DNA from: Rhizobium sp. CCGE531 | GTDB taxonomy: Bacteria > Pseudomonadota > Alphaproteobacteria > Rhizobiales > Rhizobiaceae | DNA length: 64,000 nucleotides | Assembly (NCBI RefSeq): GCF_003627795.1 | Contig: NZ_CP032684.1 | Span: 659,001 to 723,000, forward strand | Reading direction: 5' to 3' | Shown here: positions 17,648-26,014 of the stretch, one piece after another | Layout: every line of letters starts with the position of its first letter | How positions within the stretch are numbered: the stretch's first letter is position 1 | The notes under the pieces: model-generated | Databases searched by the model: none | Told to the model about the DNA's origin: nothing | What the model saw: only the letters and a program-made list of their open reading frames with translations | Translations under genes and position numbers: made by a program

Positions 17648-18223
17648 ATGCGCGGCATTGCATGGTTTTTGAGGTTGAGGGCGATCTTTCGGAGCGGCGT
17701 CCTCAAGATCGCCCGCAGTACGAAAGTTCCGCTCGGCACCAGGATCATCTGGAAGCGCGGCGATGTTCGTATTGGCGAGCGGGTGCATTTCCGCAAAGGT
17801 GTCGTCATCGATGCGCAAGAGGGCAGCATCGAAATCGGCAATCACGTTTCCTTCAATGATTACAGCATTTTGCTAGGCCGTGGCGGCATCTCCATCGGCA
17901 ACGACGTGCGCATCGCCGCACATGCGATGATCGTCTCTTTCGATCACAATTTCGATGATGTTTCGCAGCCGATCCGCCTTCAGGGCGTGACGAAGAAACC
18001 GATCGTCATCGAAGACGATGTCTGGATCGGTGCGGGAGCCAAGATCCTCGGCGGCGCCCATGTCGCCAAGGGATGCGTCATCGGCGCCAATGCCGTCGTC
18101 AAGGGAAAGACCGAGCCCTACGGCATCTATGTCGGAGCTCCGGCAAGACTGCTGAAGCGGCGGGGAGAAGCCGACGACAGCAGATCGGGAAAGGTCGAAC
18201 AATTCGCCGGCGCGAAAAAGTAG
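17648..18223 (+). CDS. Left-handed beta-helix (hexapeptide-repeat) acyltransferase
   Basis: Probable O-acetyltransferase of the WbbJ/maltose-acetyltransferase type, 191 residues. Hexapeptide repeats run from about residue 40 (VRIGERVHFRKGVVIDA, IEIGNHVSFNDYSILL, ISIGNDVRIAAHAMIVS). The catalytic-type histidine lies in SFDHNF, and the C-terminal coil shows VWIGAGAKILGGAHVAKGCVIGANAVV. AGGAGCGTC precedes the ATG. It stands alone, with no polysaccharide genes beside it, so the acceptor cannot be inferred. Confidence 0.85.
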   Translation: MRGIAWFLRLRAIFRSGVLKIARSTKVPLGTRIIWKRGDVRIGERVHFRKGVVIDAQEGSIEIGNHVSFNDYSILLGRGGISIGNDVRIAAHAMIVSFDHNFDDVSQPIRLQGVTKKPIVIEDDVWIGAGAKILGGAHVAKGCVIGANAVVKGKTEPYGIYVGAPARLLKRRGEADDSRSGKVEQFAGAKK

Positions 18224-18351
18224 TCGCGGGCGCTGCGGCTGCCGTTGTCGAGCGCGATATTCCCCTCGATATTCCCCCTGCGGCATGACTCTGCTACACC
18301 GTATCGGTGAATCAGGAATGTGCATCCACGACGGGAGGCCGGATCAAGACC

Positions 18352-19227
18352 ATGCGTGTTTGCCTTTCGTCGCCGATTTCCATGGCCTGGTCTATGGCGC
18401 ATGCGGCGCTGGTCGCCATGTCCTGCGCCCTGCCGCTCGCCGCCCAGGAGGCGAAGCCGCCGAACCTGCCGATCCTGTTCGATGCGCGCGAACGCCTGCC
18501 GAAACCCGATCTGTCCTCGCTGGTCAGGCTGCGATTCCTGACCTCGATCGATTTTCCGCCCTTCAACTTTCTCGATCAGAACGGCAAGCTCACGGGCTTC
18601 CATGTCGAGCTTGCCCGCAAGATCTGCGACGAGCTCGACATAGCGGACAAGTGCCAGATCCAGGCCTTGCCCTTTGGTGAGCTGCAGGGTGCACTGGCGA
18701 CTTCGCAGGGCGATGCCGTGATATCAGGCGTGGCAGTGACGCCGGAGCTGCGCAAAAGCTTCGCCTTCTCGCGCCCCTTCCTGATGCTGCCGGCCCGCTT
18801 TGTGCGCAATCTGAAGGCGTCGATCAGCGGCACCACGGCCGCGTCGCTTTCGGGCCATTCGGTCGGCGTCGTCAGGGGGACGGTGCATGAGGCCATGCTG
18901 GCCGCCTTCTTCCCCGCGATCAAGCCGGTGCCGTTCGACGACAAGGATGCGCTGCTGGCAGCGGTCAAGGACGGCAAGGTCGATAACGCCTTTGCCGACG
19001 GCTTGCAGCTTTCCTTCTGGGTCTCGTCACCGGCCGCGGAAAAATGCTGCGCCCTGTTCGATGGTCCTTATCTGTCGCAGCAGTTCCTCGGCGAAGGCAT
19101 GACCATCATGCTGCGCCAGCGTGATGCCGATCTGACGGCCGCGATCAACCATGCCCTTGCCACGCTTTCGCGCGACGGCAGGCTGCAGGAAATCTATCTG
19201 CGTTACTTCCCCTATGGGCTTTACTGA
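18352..19227 (+). CDS. Periplasmic amino-acid-type substrate-binding protein
   Basis: Family-3 extracellular solute-binding protein (polar amino acid ABC type), 291 residues from the chosen ATG. The signal peptide ends near AAQEA. The domain begins at FLTSIDFPPFNFLDQNGKLTGFHVELARKICDEL and includes GDAVISGVAVTPELRKSFAFSRPF and the typical C-terminal DGRLQEIYLRYF. GGAGG lies 13 bases upstream. An in-frame GTG at 18307 lacks any ribosome binding site. No permease or ATPase gene is adjacent, so it may be an orphan receptor serving a transporter elsewhere. Confidence 0.85.
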   Translation: MRVCLSSPISMAWSMAHAALVAMSCALPLAAQEAKPPNLPILFDARERLPKPDLSSLVRLRFLTSIDFPPFNFLDQNGKLTGFHVELARKICDELDIADKCQIQALPFGELQGALATSQGDAVISGVAVTPELRKSFAFSRPFLMLPARFVRNLKASISGTTAASLSGHSVGVVRGTVHEAMLAAFFPAIKPVPFDDKDALLAAVKDGKVDNAFADGLQLSFWVSSPAAEKCCALFDGPYLSQQFLGEGMTIMLRQRDADLTAAINHALATLSRDGRLQEIYLRYFPYGLY

Positions 19228-19228
19228 T

Positions 19229-19292
19229 CAGAGCAATTCCAGGAAAAGTGCGCGGCGGTTTTCCGTCCGGAATGCGTAAAACAAGAAAATGT
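19229..19292 (+). repeat. RIME-like palindromic element, family B copy 2 (short)
   Basis: Core CAATTCCAGGAAAAGTGCG, GCGGTTTTCCGTCCGGAATG and ACAAGAAAATG. It fills exactly the space between the convergent stops of the binding-protein gene and the TerB-like gene, without the 3' hairpin of copies 1 and 3. Confidence 0.7.
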
Positions 19293-19706
19293 CTAGGCCT
19301 TGCGATAGCGGGCAATGGCGCTGCGCTCGATGGCGGCGCAGGTGAGCTTGTCCAGGCCGAAGCGATCGCGAAGCAGGCTGAGCAGGCGCAGCTCCTCGGC
19401 CTTGACCGACAGATCGGCCGAAGCGACTTCGACGGCAAGCGCATAGGCCGTGTCGTAAAGCCGCGCCGGCAGCGTGTCGCGCACGGTTTCCAGCACGATG
19501 TCCAATCCTTCATCGCTTGAAAGAAGCTTGGCGCAATCGCGGGAGACGGAAATCAGCTTTTCGTCGTCGAACCCCTTGAAGACCGGCAGGGCGTGAATGA
19601 GCTCGCCAATGCGGCTGAGCTCCCGGTCGTTCATCGTGCGGTCGACGGCCGAGGCCAGTACCATGACGTAGATCAGGGCCTCGTGAGCAGAAAGCGGCTT
19701 GTTCAT
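19293..19706 (-). CDS. TerB-family (tellurite-resistance-like) protein
   Basis: All-helical 137-residue protein of the TerB/DjlA N-terminal type, with the acidic metal-binding-type pattern VLASAVDRTMNDRELSRIGEL near the start and a repeat of the idea at VEVASADLSVKAEEL. In other bacteria TerB domains occur in membrane-associated stress complexes, but this gene has no ter neighbours and tellurite resistance should not be inferred. AAAGGA lies about 12 bases before the ATG. Rhizobia commonly carry this as a stand-alone gene. Confidence 0.82.
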   Translation of the reverse strand: MNKPLSAHEALIYVMVLASAVDRTMNDRELSRIGELIHALPVFKGFDDEKLISVSRDCAKLLSSDEGLDIVLETVRDTLPARLYDTAYALAVEVASADLSVKAEELRLLSLLRDRFGLDKLTCAAIERSAIARYRKA

Positions 19707-19768
19707 GACAGGCGAAGTCCTTTGAATTTGGCAGACTGAAAAGTCGGGCGTCTCATGGCAAAAGTTAC

Positions 19769-19872
19769 TGCATAATTCCTTAAATCGGAATCGATTTAGG
19801 GATAAAATTATGCAGCAGATTTAAAGTGCTACAGCGACCTTCGCGCGTCCTATATGACGCGCGGCGCTGTAA
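19769..19872 (-). repeat. Palindromic intergenic element, family A copy 3 (full, inverted)
   Basis: Read on the minus strand it begins TTACAGCGCCGCGCGTC and repeats the two-hairpin plan of the copy at 8585-8684, including TGCATAATT and the TTTAAGG segment. It lies just downstream of the nuclease-like gene (stop at 19889) and upstream of the TerB-like gene, both on the minus strand. Confidence 0.75.
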
Positions 19873-19888
19873 TGGCGGAAGCAAGGCG

Positions 19889-20968
19889 TCAGATCGGATT
19901 GAGCGGATCTTCCTTGGCCGGCGGCGGTGCAAGCGTCGATTTCCCGTTCTTGCGTGGATCGTCTCCATATATGCCGCGCTTCTTCTGCCTGGCCTCATCG
20001 ACAAGGGACGCAAGCGGAGAGCCGGGTTCCGGATCGGCCCAGCCGAAGCGGACGAGCCAGGCGCTGAGATCGACGCGGACATAGCGGCACTCGCCCTTGA
20101 CCATGCCCTTCCAGGCGGGGTCCGGCACATCGCAATCGATGGAGCGGCCGCGCAGATACATGCGGAATGCCGTGCGCGCGGCCTGGCCGCATGGCCAGCT
20201 GTCGCCGCTCGGACCGGTGCACATCCGGCCGACATCGGTCGGAATGATCCCGCTCAGTTGCACGCTCCTGCCGCCAAGGGTCAGTATGCCCACCTGGTCG
20301 GCAAAGGGGCGGACAAGCTCGATCGTCGTCGTCTGCCCCTGCGGCTTGGATGCCGGATCGAGTGAAGTCTGTTGCGACTCGGGCTTGGGCTGGGCTTGCT
20401 GCTGCAGCTGTGGGGGAAGGGTCCGATGTGCGGCTGCCGACATTTCCCTATCGATCTGGTCGGCCGGGATTCGGTTGTCCGGGATGGGATCGGCGGCGGC
20501 CTTGTCCGGGGTGGCGTTCGCGGGCACTGGTTTCTGGGCGGCGGCGATATCCACATCCTTCGCAACGTCACTGGCCGGCATTTTCGCGGTATCATCCGTG
20601 GCCGATGCAGGCGATGCCGCCGCCGCAATAGCCGGTAATTCCGGGCTGCTGTCGGAGGCTGTGGCTGGCTGGGTGGTCTTTTCGTTTGTGGCTTCTTGCG
20701 TGGAACTGGCCACCTGCACCGTCGACAGGCTCTTTGGTTGCGATTTGCTCGACGCCGTATCGTCCTGCTTGGCCATTTCGACGGCTTTTGCGTCGGCCCT
20801 GGCTGCGTCCGTCGGCGCGGTTGCGACGGGCTTGCTTTCAGCCGTCGTGGCGCCGCCGCCTCGGCCGGGTAGGGCAAAGCCATGCTCCCCGATTTGGACC
20901 GCGACGAGGGTCAACCAGGAACCGACGACTGCGCCTACCGCGCCTGCAAGCCAAAGATTACGACGCAT
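19889..20968 (-). CDS. Membrane-anchored nuclease-like (SNase-fold) protein, probably inactive
   Basis: The 359-residue product has an N-terminal membrane helix (about 5-27), a long Ala/Pro/Ser/Thr/Lys-rich linker (about 35-210), and a C-terminal domain of the thermonuclease (SNase) fold from about 214 to 337. Here SVQLSGIIPTD (235-245) occupies the place of the usual RLxGIDxPE, so the catalytic Arg, Asp and Glu all appear replaced. YVRVDLSAWLVRFGWA and ARQKKRGIY match the later part of the fold. Cysteines at 250, 260, 279 and 294 could form disulfides, fitting a periplasmic location. It lies 15 bases downstream of an S24-type repressor gene, probably in one operon. Confidence 0.8.
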   Translation of the reverse strand: MRRNLWLAGAVGAVVGSWLTLVAVQIGEHGFALPGRGGGATTAESKPVATAPTDAARADAKAVEMAKQDDTASSKSQPKSLSTVQVASSTQEATNEKTTQPATASDSSPELPAIAAAASPASATDDTAKMPASDVAKDVDIAAAQKPVPANATPDKAAADPIPDNRIPADQIDREMSAAAHRTLPPQLQQQAQPKPESQQTSLDPASKPQGQTTTIELVRPFADQVGILTLGGRSVQLSGIIPTDVGRMCTGPSGDSWPCGQAARTAFRMYLRGRSIDCDVPDPAWKGMVKGECRYVRVDLSAWLVRFGWADPEPGSPLASLVDEARQKKRGIYGDDPRKNGKSTLAPPPAKEDPLNPI

Positions 20969-20983
20969 AACGAGAAAACTTTC

Positions 20984-21649
20984 CTATTGGCTGGCCCATA
21001 TGATCCGGGCGATCCATTCCACATCCGCAAGATCGAAGCTGCGATTGGGGTGTTCGGGGTTCAGCGACAAGAGTTCTATCGACTTCGCGCTCTGCCGCAG
21101 CAGGACCTTGGCCATCACTTCACCCTCGCGGGTCTTCACAACGACACGGTCATTTTTCCTGATCTGAGCGCCTGGCTCGACGATCAGAATATCCCCGTCG
21201 CGATAGAGCGGCAACATGCTTTCGCCCTGAACCTCGAGCGCATAGGCACCAGCCCTTTGCCCGGCCGCGACGGGAAACTCCACCATGTCCCAGCCCTGGC
21301 CGGCGGGGAAGCCACCATCGTCGAAGAAGCCGCCGGCGCCCGCCTGGGCAAAGCCGATTAGGGGAATGGCATTTCCAGCCGGCGGAATCCCGTTCATTGC
21401 CAAGATGCCCGGCGGCTCGGCCGGTCGGATGAAGCTCAGGAACTGCTCCAGGCTGGCTCCCGTCGCACCCAGGATCTTGGCGATCGATTCCGTCGACGGC
21501 CAGCGCAGGCGCCCGTCCTGGCTCAATCGCTTCGACTTGTTGAAGGAAGTGGCGTCAAGCCCGGCGCGGCGCGCGAGGCCGGAAGGGGTCAAGGCATGCC
21601 GCTCGGCAAGCCGGTCGATCGCACCCCATATCTGCTCGTGTGACAGCAT
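20984..21649 (-). CDS. HTH transcriptional regulator with S24 (LexA/CI-like) peptidase domain
   Basis: The 221-residue product has an N-terminal XRE-like helix-turn-helix (about 15-65, GLARRAGLDATSFNKSKR) and a C-terminal S24 peptidase domain. The Ser/Lys dyad is visible as S144 (GESM) and K181 (VMAKVLL). Ala-Gly bonds suitable for self-cleavage lie at 103-106 (AQAGAG). CI/LexA-type repressors cut themselves when activated by RecA filaments; whether this one does is inference. It is co-directional with the nuclease-like gene, 15 bases before it. No other phage genes surround it, so this is a chromosomal regulator rather than a prophage. Confidence 0.88.
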   Translation of the reverse strand: MLSHEQIWGAIDRLAERHALTPSGLARRAGLDATSFNKSKRLSQDGRLRWPSTESIAKILGATGASLEQFLSFIRPAEPPGILAMNGIPPAGNAIPLIGFAQAGAGGFFDDGGFPAGQGWDMVEFPVAAGQRAGAYALEVQGESMLPLYRDGDILIVEPGAQIRKNDRVVVKTREGEVMAKVLLRQSAKSIELLSLNPEHPNRSFDLADVEWIARIIWASQ

Positions 21650-21791
21650 CGCCGCTCAGCATCCGCGCGCCGGCTCGCCCGGCGCTTAATTCTTCAAAAA
21701 AAGGTTAACCGAGGCATTTTGGCGAGTAAAGACCGGCATAGGAATAAGGTCCTTTATCCCCGTGCTTTCATCATGCGGCTTTTCGCCGGCA

Positions 21792-22220
21792 TCACGTCTT
21801 CTGCGGCAGCGGCTTGGTGTCCGGCTGCTCATTCTGGAATTCCTTCGCCATGCCCATGAAGCCGCGCATGAATTTCTGCATGATGCCGAGCGTGCGGTCG
21901 ACCTCGGCATCACTGGGTAGGTTTGAGCCCTTGTTCGAGGCGACGGTCTTTTCCAGTTTCGTCACGCGATCGGCGAGGCGGTCGAGCTCGTCATCATAGG
22001 CGGCGCGCTCGTCGGCGGCCATGCGGCAGACAAGGTTGCCGCCCTGGTCCTGGCAAATGGACATGGCGCCCGTCTGCTTGTCGAGGCGGATGAAATGATC
22101 GCCGCTGCGCTCCAGCTGGAAGCGTGTCGCATCCGGTTCGGCTGAAAGAGCCGGTGTGGAGAGAAGAAAAGCAGCGGGCACAAGCATGGCTGCAAGGCCG
22201 ATTTTCAGTTCCTTCGTCAT
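21792..22220 (-). CDS. Conserved hypothetical secreted protein
   Basis: I do not recognise a named family. The 142-residue product (start MTKELKIGLAAML) has a signal peptide of about 26 residues ending SALSA. A small domain holding a Cys pair (SICQDQGGNLVCRMA) follows, then a helical, probably coiled-coil stretch (DELDRLADRVTKLEKTVA) and an acidic/Met-rich tail. GGAGGATGAC precedes the ATG. An upstream in-frame start at 22277 is less likely. The mature protein is presumably periplasmic. Confidence 0.7.
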   Translation of the reverse strand: MTKELKIGLAAMLVPAAFLLSTPALSAEPDATRFQLERSGDHFIRLDKQTGAMSICQDQGGNLVCRMAADERAAYDDELDRLADRVTKLEKTVASNKGSNLPSDAEVDRTLGIMQKFMRGFMGMAKEFQNEQPDTKPLPQKT

Positions 22221-22325
22221 GTCATCCTCCGGATTTTCTGCGTTAAACCTCAAATCCATCACGGAAACCGTGGACATGGGCTGATGTTTTCGTGCAAAGC
22301 CCTATCAGCACAGCTTTACATAGGG

Positions 22326-22682
22326 ATGATGACCGCCATGCCAATGGTTTACAAGATCGTGCCGGATGCGCTCTGGCAGCAAGCCAGACAAACCGGCGTT
22401 TTTCATGGCGCGGCGATCGATCTGACCGACGGCTTCATTCATTTCTCCACCGCGAAGCAGGCAAGGGAGACGGCCGCACGCCATTTCGCAGGGCAGACCG
22501 GCCTGCTGCTGGTAGCGATCGACGGCGAGGCGCTCGGCGACAAGCTGGTGTTCGAACCCTCGCGCGGCGGCGATCTCTTCCCGCATCTCTATGCGCCGCT
22601 GCCGCTTTCGGCCGTGCTCTGGGAAAAGCCGCTGCCGCTCGGCGACGACGGCGCCCACGTCTTTCCGGAGATGGCGGAATGA
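22326..22682 (+). CDS. DUF952 family protein
   Basis: Small cytoplasmic protein of the DUF952 family (function unknown), about 118 residues. It shows the family pattern YKIVPDALWQQA, DGFIHFSTAKQ, LLLVAIDGEALG and GGDLFPHLYAPLP. Several in-frame ATGs lie close together (22326, 22329, 22338, 22344), and the ribosome binding site is weak, so the exact start is uncertain. It overlaps pyrD by four bases (ATGA), so the two are translationally coupled, an arrangement common in rhizobia. Confidence 0.85.
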   Translation: MMTAMPMVYKIVPDALWQQARQTGVFHGAAIDLTDGFIHFSTAKQARETAARHFAGQTGLLLVAIDGEALGDKLVFEPSRGGDLFPHLYAPLPLSAVLWEKPLPLGDDGAHVFPEMAE

Positions 22683-23767
22683 TCGGCGCCTTTCGCGATC
22701 TCGGCCGGCGCGGCCTGTTCCTGTTCGATCCGGAAACCGCGCACGGCATGTCGATAGCTGCGCTGAAATCCGGCCTCGTACCGGCCTGCCGCATCAGCAC
22801 CGATCCTCGCCTGCGCCAGACCGTAGCCGGGCTCGATTTTGCCAATCCCATCGGCATGGCGGCCGGCTATGACAAGAATGCCGAAGTGCCGGAGGCATTG
22901 CTGAAGCTCGGCTTCGGTTTCACGGAGATCGGCACGGTGACGCCGAAGGCGCAGTCGGGCAATCCGCGCCCGCGCATCTTCCGCCTGGTCGAGGACGAAG
23001 GCGTCATCAACCGTCTCGGCTTCAACAATGAGGGCCATGAGGCGGCTTTCCAGCGGCTCAAAGCCATCCGCGGCAATGGCATCATCGGCGTCAATATCGG
23101 CGCCAACAAGGATAGCGTCGACCGCATCGCCGATTACGTCGCCGGTATCCGCCGCTTCTATTCGGTGGCGCGCTATTTCACCGCCAATATCTCCTCGCCG
23201 AATACGCCGGGCCTTCGTGATCTGCAGGCGCGTGAAAGCCTGTCGGCCCTTTTGTCGGCCGTGCTCGCCGCCCGCGACGAGGAAGCGGCGAAGGCCGGTA
23301 AGCTCATCCCCGTCTTCCTGAAGATCGCCCCCGATCTGACCGAGGAGGGCATGGATGATATCGCCGCCGAAACCTTGTCTCATGCGCTCGACGGTTTGAT
23401 CATCTCCAATACCACGCTGTCGCGCGATGGCTTGAAGGATCAGCGGCAGGCCAGGGAGGCCGGTGGTCTTTCCGGCAAGCCGGTCTTCGAAAAATCGACC
23501 ACGGTGCTCGCGAAGATGCGCCGCCGCGTCGGCGCTGCGCTGCCGCTCATCGGCGTTGGCGGCGTCTCGTCGGCGGAAACGGCGTTGGATAAGATCAAGG
23601 CAGGCGCCGATCTGGTGCAGCTCTATTCCTGCATGGTCTACGAAGGACCGGGACTGCCGGGCCGGATCGTTGCGGATCTCTCGAAGCTGCTCGATCGCGA
23701 GCGTGCCGGCTCGATCCGCGACCTGCGCGATGCCAGGTTGGATTACTGGGCGAACCGAAACGTCTGA
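22679..23767 (+). CDS. pyrD: Dihydroorotate dehydrogenase (quinone), class 2
   Basis: Membrane-associated flavoenzyme oxidising dihydroorotate to orotate in pyrimidine synthesis with a quinone acceptor. The 362-residue product has the class-2 N-terminal helix (LFLFDPETAHGMSIAALK), NPIGMAAGYDKN, FTEIGTVTPKAQ, the NISSPNTPGLRDLQ segment with the catalytic serine, and the FMN-phosphate motif IGVGGVSS. The start overlaps the DUF952 stop. Its last 25 bases overlap the 3' end of the convergent MATE gene. Confidence 0.95.
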   Translation: MIGAFRDLGRRGLFLFDPETAHGMSIAALKSGLVPACRISTDPRLRQTVAGLDFANPIGMAAGYDKNAEVPEALLKLGFGFTEIGTVTPKAQSGNPRPRIFRLVEDEGVINRLGFNNEGHEAAFQRLKAIRGNGIIGVNIGANKDSVDRIADYVAGIRRFYSVARYFTANISSPNTPGLRDLQARESLSALLSAVLAARDEEAAKAGKLIPVFLKIAPDLTEEGMDDIAAETLSHALDGLIISNTTLSRDGLKDQRQAREAGGLSGKPVFEKSTTVLAKMRRRVGAALPLIGVGGVSSAETALDKIKAGADLVQLYSCMVYEGPGLPGRIVADLSKLLDRERAGSIRDLRDARLDYWANRNV

Positions 23768-25092
23768 TCGGCTCGTTTCTTCAGGCCGATCGCCAGGAAG
23801 ATGCCGCGAAACAGCAGGAAGGCGTTCATGGCCATCCAGAGGCCGTGATTGCCGAGCGTCGGCACGAAGACGGCGAGCGCCGCGAGGTATCCACCGAAGG
23901 ATAGCAGCATCTTGTTGCGCATCTCGCGCGACCATGTGGCGCCGATGAAGACCCCATCCATCAGGAAGGCAAGCGCGCCGGTCAAGCCCGTAATCGCCGC
24001 CCACGGCAGATAGGTTTCGGCGGCGGTGCGCACCTCTTCGGAGGTCGTCAGCAGACGGATTATCGCCGGCCCGACGGTAAAGAAGAGGACGGCTGCGGCC
24101 AACGCCAGCCCGAAGGACCAGATGGCCGTCAGCTTCAGCCCGCGCTCGAAGGCTGGGCGATAGTTGGCGCCGATCGAACGGCCGGTGATCTGCTCGGCGG
24201 CATTCGCCAGCCCGTCGAGATAGTAGCTCGTCAGCAGGAAGAAGTTCATCAGCACCGCATTGGCGGCGAGCATGACGGCGCCGAAGCTGTTGCCGATGCG
24301 CGTCATCAGCGTGAAGGCGCCGATCAGCACGAAGGTCCGGATGAGGATATCGCGGTTGAGCGCGAAAAGCTGCGTGAGCTTGGCGCGCGAGAACAGTTCC
24401 GCGCGCGCCGGCCGTTCCTCGCCGGCAAAGCTGCGCAGCACGATCGCAAGCCCCAGCAGCATGCCGCTCGCTTCGCCGATCAGCGTGCCCCAGGCAACGC
24501 CGGCGACACCCCAGCCGAGCCGGAGGCCGAGCAGGATGGCGAGCACGATATTGACGCCGTTGATGACGGTCTGCAGCAAGAGCCCGATGCGGCCCTGGCC
24601 GCGGCCAAGCACGAAGCCGAGCAGTGCGTAATTGGCAAGCGCCGCCGGCCCCGAAAGCATGCGTATGGAGAAATAGGTGCGTGTCGCGTCGGCAATGCCG
24701 CCTTGCGGCCCCATCAGCTTGATGCCGATCCAGAGCAGCAGCGGCGACAGAAGGACGATCAGGAAGCCGCAGCCGAACGCCGAGATCAGGGCGCGCCAGA
24801 AGACTGCCTGCTGCTCGTGCCGGTCGTGGCGCCCATAAGCCTGGGCGGTCAGCCCCGTCGTCGAGGCGCGCAGGAAGTTGAAGCTCGCGAAAATGAGGTC
24901 GAAGAGTACAGCGCCTATCGCAAGCCCTGCCAGGGCGTTTGGCTCACCGAGATGGCCGACGACGGCCGTGTCGACAAGACCGAGCAGGGGTGTCGTCATG
25001 AAGCCCAGCGTCATCGGAAGCGCGATCGATAGCACGAGACGATGCGTCACGTCGAAGGGCATAACCCTCCGGCTCCCTTGCTGGATATCCAT
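23743..25092 (-). CDS. MATE-family efflux transporter
   Basis: Twelve-helix multidrug/toxic-compound extrusion family protein of 449 residues, DinF-like subgroup. The family pattern MTLGFMTTPLLGLVDTAVVGHLG stands at the start. It uses an ion gradient to export compounds that cannot be guessed from sequence. TAAGGTAAA precedes the ATG at 25092; an in-frame ATG at 25062 with GGAGGGTT is a good alternative (MPFDVTHRLVLSIALP). It follows the CAP-domain gene by 16 bases and is probably the last gene of a three-gene minus-strand operon. Its tail overlaps pyrD. Confidence 0.9.
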   Translation of the reverse strand: MDIQQGSRRVMPFDVTHRLVLSIALPMTLGFMTTPLLGLVDTAVVGHLGEPNALAGLAIGAVLFDLIFASFNFLRASTTGLTAQAYGRHDRHEQQAVFWRALISAFGCGFLIVLLSPLLLWIGIKLMGPQGGIADATRTYFSIRMLSGPAALANYALLGFVLGRGQGRIGLLLQTVINGVNIVLAILLGLRLGWGVAGVAWGTLIGEASGMLLGLAIVLRSFAGEERPARAELFSRAKLTQLFALNRDILIRTFVLIGAFTLMTRIGNSFGAVMLAANAVLMNFFLLTSYYLDGLANAAEQITGRSIGANYRPAFERGLKLTAIWSFGLALAAAVLFFTVGPAIIRLLTTSEEVRTAAETYLPWAAITGLTGALAFLMDGVFIGATWSREMRNKMLLSFGGYLAALAVFVPTLGNHGLWMAMNAFLLFRGIFLAIGLKKRADQTFRFAQ

Positions 25093-25108
25093 TTTACCTT
25101 ACGCCTCC

Positions 25109-25612
25109 TCAGTTCGAGGAAAGCACCATGGACCAATAAGGCCTGCCGCCGGAAGAGGGGGCATAGGCGAGAGCGACGCCAAGGCCGTCATATTTGCCGA
25201 GCATATTGTGCAAATGCTTCGGCGAATTGATCCAGGCCGTCACGGCCGCGTTCGCGTCGCGCTGGCCTTCGGCAATGTTCTCGGCTGCCGGCAGCTTGAC
25301 GCCGCTCGCCTTGACACGCTTGCCGAAATCGTCGCCGATGCCGATCAGATGCTCCATCTTGCCGGAATCCGCCATGCGTCGCGCCTGATAGACGGCGGCG
25401 GTACCGGCGGCGGTATCGATCTTCAATGGCGGCAGGCCGTTCTTGGCGCGAAGCGCATTGACGAGCGGCAGGGCGGAGGCGGTCTGGTCGCTGGCCGGGA
25501 TATTGGAAACCCGGGCAGGCGGCGTGGCGCAGCTTGCGACGGATGCGGTGAGCGCAAGGGCGGCGAGACGCAGCGCATCGCGGCGCGTGCAGGTCAGTGT
25601 CTGGGAGGTCAT
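25109..25612 (-). CDS. CAP-domain (SCP/PR-1) lipoprotein
   Basis: Exported 167-residue protein with a CAP domain of the YkwD type. The N-terminus holds TRRDALRLAALALTASVASC, combining a twin-arginine-like pair with a lipobox-type cysteine, so a Tat-exported lipoprotein is likely. The domain shows LVNALRAKNGLPPLKID, MEHLIGIGDDFGKRV, AENIAEG and the C-terminal HLHNMLGKYDGLGVALA. Bacterial CAP proteins have no general proven function. The ATG follows the stop of the DUF6460 gene by a single base (TGA C ATG), indicating coupling. Confidence 0.88.
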   Translation of the reverse strand: MTSQTLTCTRRDALRLAALALTASVASCATPPARVSNIPASDQTASALPLVNALRAKNGLPPLKIDTAAGTAAVYQARRMADSGKMEHLIGIGDDFGKRVKASGVKLPAAENIAEGQRDANAAVTAWINSPKHLHNMLGKYDGLGVALAYAPSSGGRPYWSMVLSSN

Positions 25613-25613
25613 G

Positions 25614-25880
25614 TCAGCGGCGATAATTGAACAGGCGGAGGATGATGAAGAGTGGAATGACAATGGATGCGCCAAGCAGCATATAGTCGCCGAATTCGCC
25701 GAGAGCAGCGAAGCCGCTGTGCCAGAGGTCGACGATGAAGCGGCGGAAGCCATAGAGGAAATCGAGCGGCCGCCAGCCGAAGAATTTCATCACGAAGCCG
25801 ACGACGAGCGACACGATGATGAGCTTCACCAGCGTGCGGCCGGGCGAGTCGCCAAGGAATCTGTTCACCTGATCGGACAT
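25614..25880 (-). CDS. Small membrane protein, DUF6460-like
   Basis: An 88-residue inner-membrane protein with two predicted helices (LVKLIIVSLVVGFVMKF and YMLLGASIVIPLFIILRLF) separated by an amphipathic segment (GWRPLDFLYGFRRFIVDLWH). It matches a small conserved rhizobial family of unknown function. I use the ATG at 25880; a longer frame to 26009 lacks family similarity. It is the first gene of the operon with the CAP lipoprotein and the MATE transporter. Confidence 0.78.
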   Translation of the reverse strand: MSDQVNRFLGDSPGRTLVKLIIVSLVVGFVMKFFGWRPLDFLYGFRRFIVDLWHSGFAALGEFGDYMLLGASIVIPLFIILRLFNYRR

Positions 25881-26014
25881 GCTGACGTCTCCATGATGGC
25901 AGTCGGTGGTGTTGAGATAGGGCCGAGGCCCGCGACTCGCAAGCACTTTTGCCTCTGCCTGAAATAGGACTTGAGTTTTTTTGTGGCCGCGTTCAAAGGC
26001 GAGCGTCAAACAGG

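Noticed and set aside
19293..19706. Tellurite-resistance operon
   Set aside because: Only a lone TerB-type gene is present, with none of the other ter genes.
20984..21649. Prophage repressor marking a prophage
   Set aside because: No phage structural, replication or integration genes lie around it; the neighbours are chromosomal.
22589..24004. A 471-codon minus-strand frame opposite pyrD
   Set aside because: Opposite strand of pyrD and inside the MATE gene in another phase; composition-driven.
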